Source of the DNA: an uncultured Bacteroides sp.
GTDB lineage: Bacteria > Bacteroidota > Bacteroidia > Bacteroidales > Bacteroidaceae
NCBI GenBank assembly: GCA_900557355.1
Contig: USSR01000078.1
Location: 1 to 15,899 of the forward strand
Length of the DNA: 15,899 bases
Direction of reading: 5' to 3'
Both the position numbers and the translations under genes were made by a program. Positions 14,783 through 15,899 of the stretch are shown in pieces; within the stretch, counting starts at the first letter, position 1, and each line of letters starts with the position of its first letter. Below the pieces are notes generated by a model. That model did not search any database. It saw only the letters and a program-made list of their open reading frames with translations, and had not been told where the DNA came from.

Positions 14783-15899
14783 TTAGGGATTATTATTTTC
14801 GCTGCATGCTACAAAAGTTAGATCTTCCAATATCTTCCAGCATTGGTAAAGCCCTCTCGGAACATGGAAACAGCCTTTCCACTTTCCGCCCTTCAGAGGC
14901 AATAGTACTTCACCCCTCCTATTCAGATAACCATACCATTCCGGATATTCTTCATCTTTGAAATGACTCCATGTGTATTCATGTAACTTTTCAAACCAGT
15001 CAAGACATTGCTTATCTCCAGTCAGTTGATAACCTTTAAGCAATGAGATCAGGGTTTCTATGTGAACCCACCACAATTTCTGGTCCCATTCCAATTGTTG
15101 GGGAGGATAACCTTTGCGATCCATAAAATAGTAGAGACCTCCGAATTCTTTATCCCAACCATAGTCAATCATTTTTAAAGTGATATCCTTTGCCTTTTCA
15201 ATCAGATCCGGACGATTCAAACGTTTTCCAAGATCCATAATGAACCACATGGCTTCAATATCATGACCCGGAGTGACTTGGCGTCCTTCAAATGAATCGG
15301 AAAGCTCTCCATTCGCCAGAACATTTTCTACAATAATACCTCCCAGTTCCGGGCGATAGAAAACTTCCATGACTTCGTGAATACACACTTTCATCGTTTT
15401 TTCCAGACACCCCTCATCTAACAGATGCTCTATCTCCATGGCCAGATTGCAAAGGATCATCGGCAAGGCAAAATTCTTCAGATTGCGTGTACCCGGATGA
15501 AGTTTGTTCCAGTTTCCTTTCGGATTATCAACTTTCGATAAAACAATATCAAAAGTTTTTTTAGCTATATCCGCATACTCCTGATTTCCGGTAGCCAAGC
15601 TTAGCTGTCCGAATGCCATAGTAGCAAAGGTGTATGAGAAAATATTATAAGGATCAACCAATGGACGCCCTGTACGATCTAAAGAAAAATACCAATTGTA
15701 ATTTCCATCATGACCATACTTCTTCAGGAACTCACCTCCCTGTATTGCACAATCGAGCCATTCCTGACGTTTCTCTACCTTATTGTAAAGCATTGAAAAC
15801 AACCACACTTCCCGGCCTTGTAACCAAACAAATTTGTCTGTGTCAAAGACATTCCCTTTTCTATCCAGGCAGGTAAAATATCCGCCATATTCATGATCT
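14783..15899 (-). CDS. AGE-family sugar 2-epimerase (5' end beyond the window)
   Basis: The frame is open to the right edge; 371 residues are visible, against about 390-400 for the family, so only a short N-terminus is missing. It begins DHEYGGYFTCLDRKG and continues DTDKFVWLQGR, the classical N-terminal segment of acylglucosamine 2-epimerases. Other (alpha/alpha)6-barrel landmarks are TPGHDIEAMW, a FGGLYYFMDRKG repeat of the first motif, KLWWVHIET and, near the C-terminus, GCFHVPRGLYQCW (His at visible residue 345). The FHVPR form resembles N-acylglucosamine 2-epimerases, which interconvert GlcNAc and ManNAc, more than cellobiose or mannobiose 2-epimerases, but I cannot settle specificity. 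No signal peptide can be judged, because the N-terminus is off the window; the family is normally cytosolic. It lies 16 bp upstream of the SusC-like gene and probably processes a sugar released from the imported glycan. Confidence 0.9.
   Translation of the reverse strand, partial: DHEYGGYFTCLDRKGNVFDTDKFVWLQGREVWLFSMLYNKVEKRQEWLDCAIQGGEFLKKYGHDGNYNWYFSLDRTGRPLVDPYNIFSYTFATMAFGQLSLATGNQEYADIAKKTFDIVLSKVDNPKGNWNKLHPGTRNLKNFALPMILCNLAMEIEHLLDEGCLEKTMKVCIHEVMEVFYRPELGGIIVENVLANGELSDSFEGRQVTPGHDIEAMWFIMDLGKRLNRPDLIEKAKDITLKMIDYGWDKEFGGLYYFMDRKGYPPQQLEWDQKLWWVHIETLISLLKGYQLTGDKQCLDWFEKLHEYTWSHFKDEEYPEWYGYLNRRGEVLLPLKGGKWKGCFHVPRGLYQCWKILEDLTFVACSENNNP

Overview
The window looks like a Bacteroides-type (phylum Bacteroidota) chromosome. 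It carries a SusC/SusD pair, lipoproteins with Bacteroidota-style acidic residues after the lipid cysteine, AT-rich leaders without clear Shine-Dalgarno sequences, and a moderate-to-low GC content judged by eye. All real genes are on the minus strand, so transcription runs from the right edge to the left edge. The whole window reads as one polysaccharide utilization locus (PUL) that runs off both ends. No regulator, inner-membrane transporter, RNA gene, CRISPR array or insertion sequence is visible. No gene-free stretch exceeds 300 bases.

Upstream block (right, 15899 to 6830): an AGE-type sugar 2-epimerase (5' end off the window), a SusC-like TonB-dependent transporter, a SusD-like lipoprotein, a DUF5018-like putative surface glycan-binding lipoprotein, and a lipoprotein that fuses a CBM-like beta-sandwich to a DUF4434-like barrel. 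Gaps are 6-16 bp, except for 78 bp holding a GC-rich hairpin after the DUF5018-like gene.

Junction (6829 to 6603): 227 bp carrying four copies of one 9-mer at exact 22-bp spacing, two in each orientation. They form strong alternative hairpins that could act as a terminator or attenuator.

Downstream block (left, 6602 to 1): a secreted glycerophosphodiester phosphodiesterase, a secreted calcineurin-like phosphoesterase, a second DUF4434-like protein with a beta-sandwich, a CE2-like SGNH esterase, a third DUF4434-like protein with a twin-arginine-like leader, and an exported ADP-ribosylglycohydrolase-fold protein (3' end off the window). Gaps are 2-21 bp.

Working model (inference): the surface lipoproteins bind and cut a glycan, SusC/SusD import fragments, and periplasmic enzymes remove phosphodiester and ester groups and finish depolymerisation. 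The epimerase then handles a released sugar, possibly an N-acetylated hexosamine. I recognise no gene from a classical, well-characterised glycoside hydrolase family. The candidate glycosidases are three DUF4434-like paralogues, which share a pair of glutamates placed as in TIM-barrel retaining hydrolases, and perhaps the ADP-ribosylglycohydrolase-like protein. The two phosphoesterases plus the epimerase suggest a phosphodiester-containing, possibly glycerophosphate-decorated, glycan.
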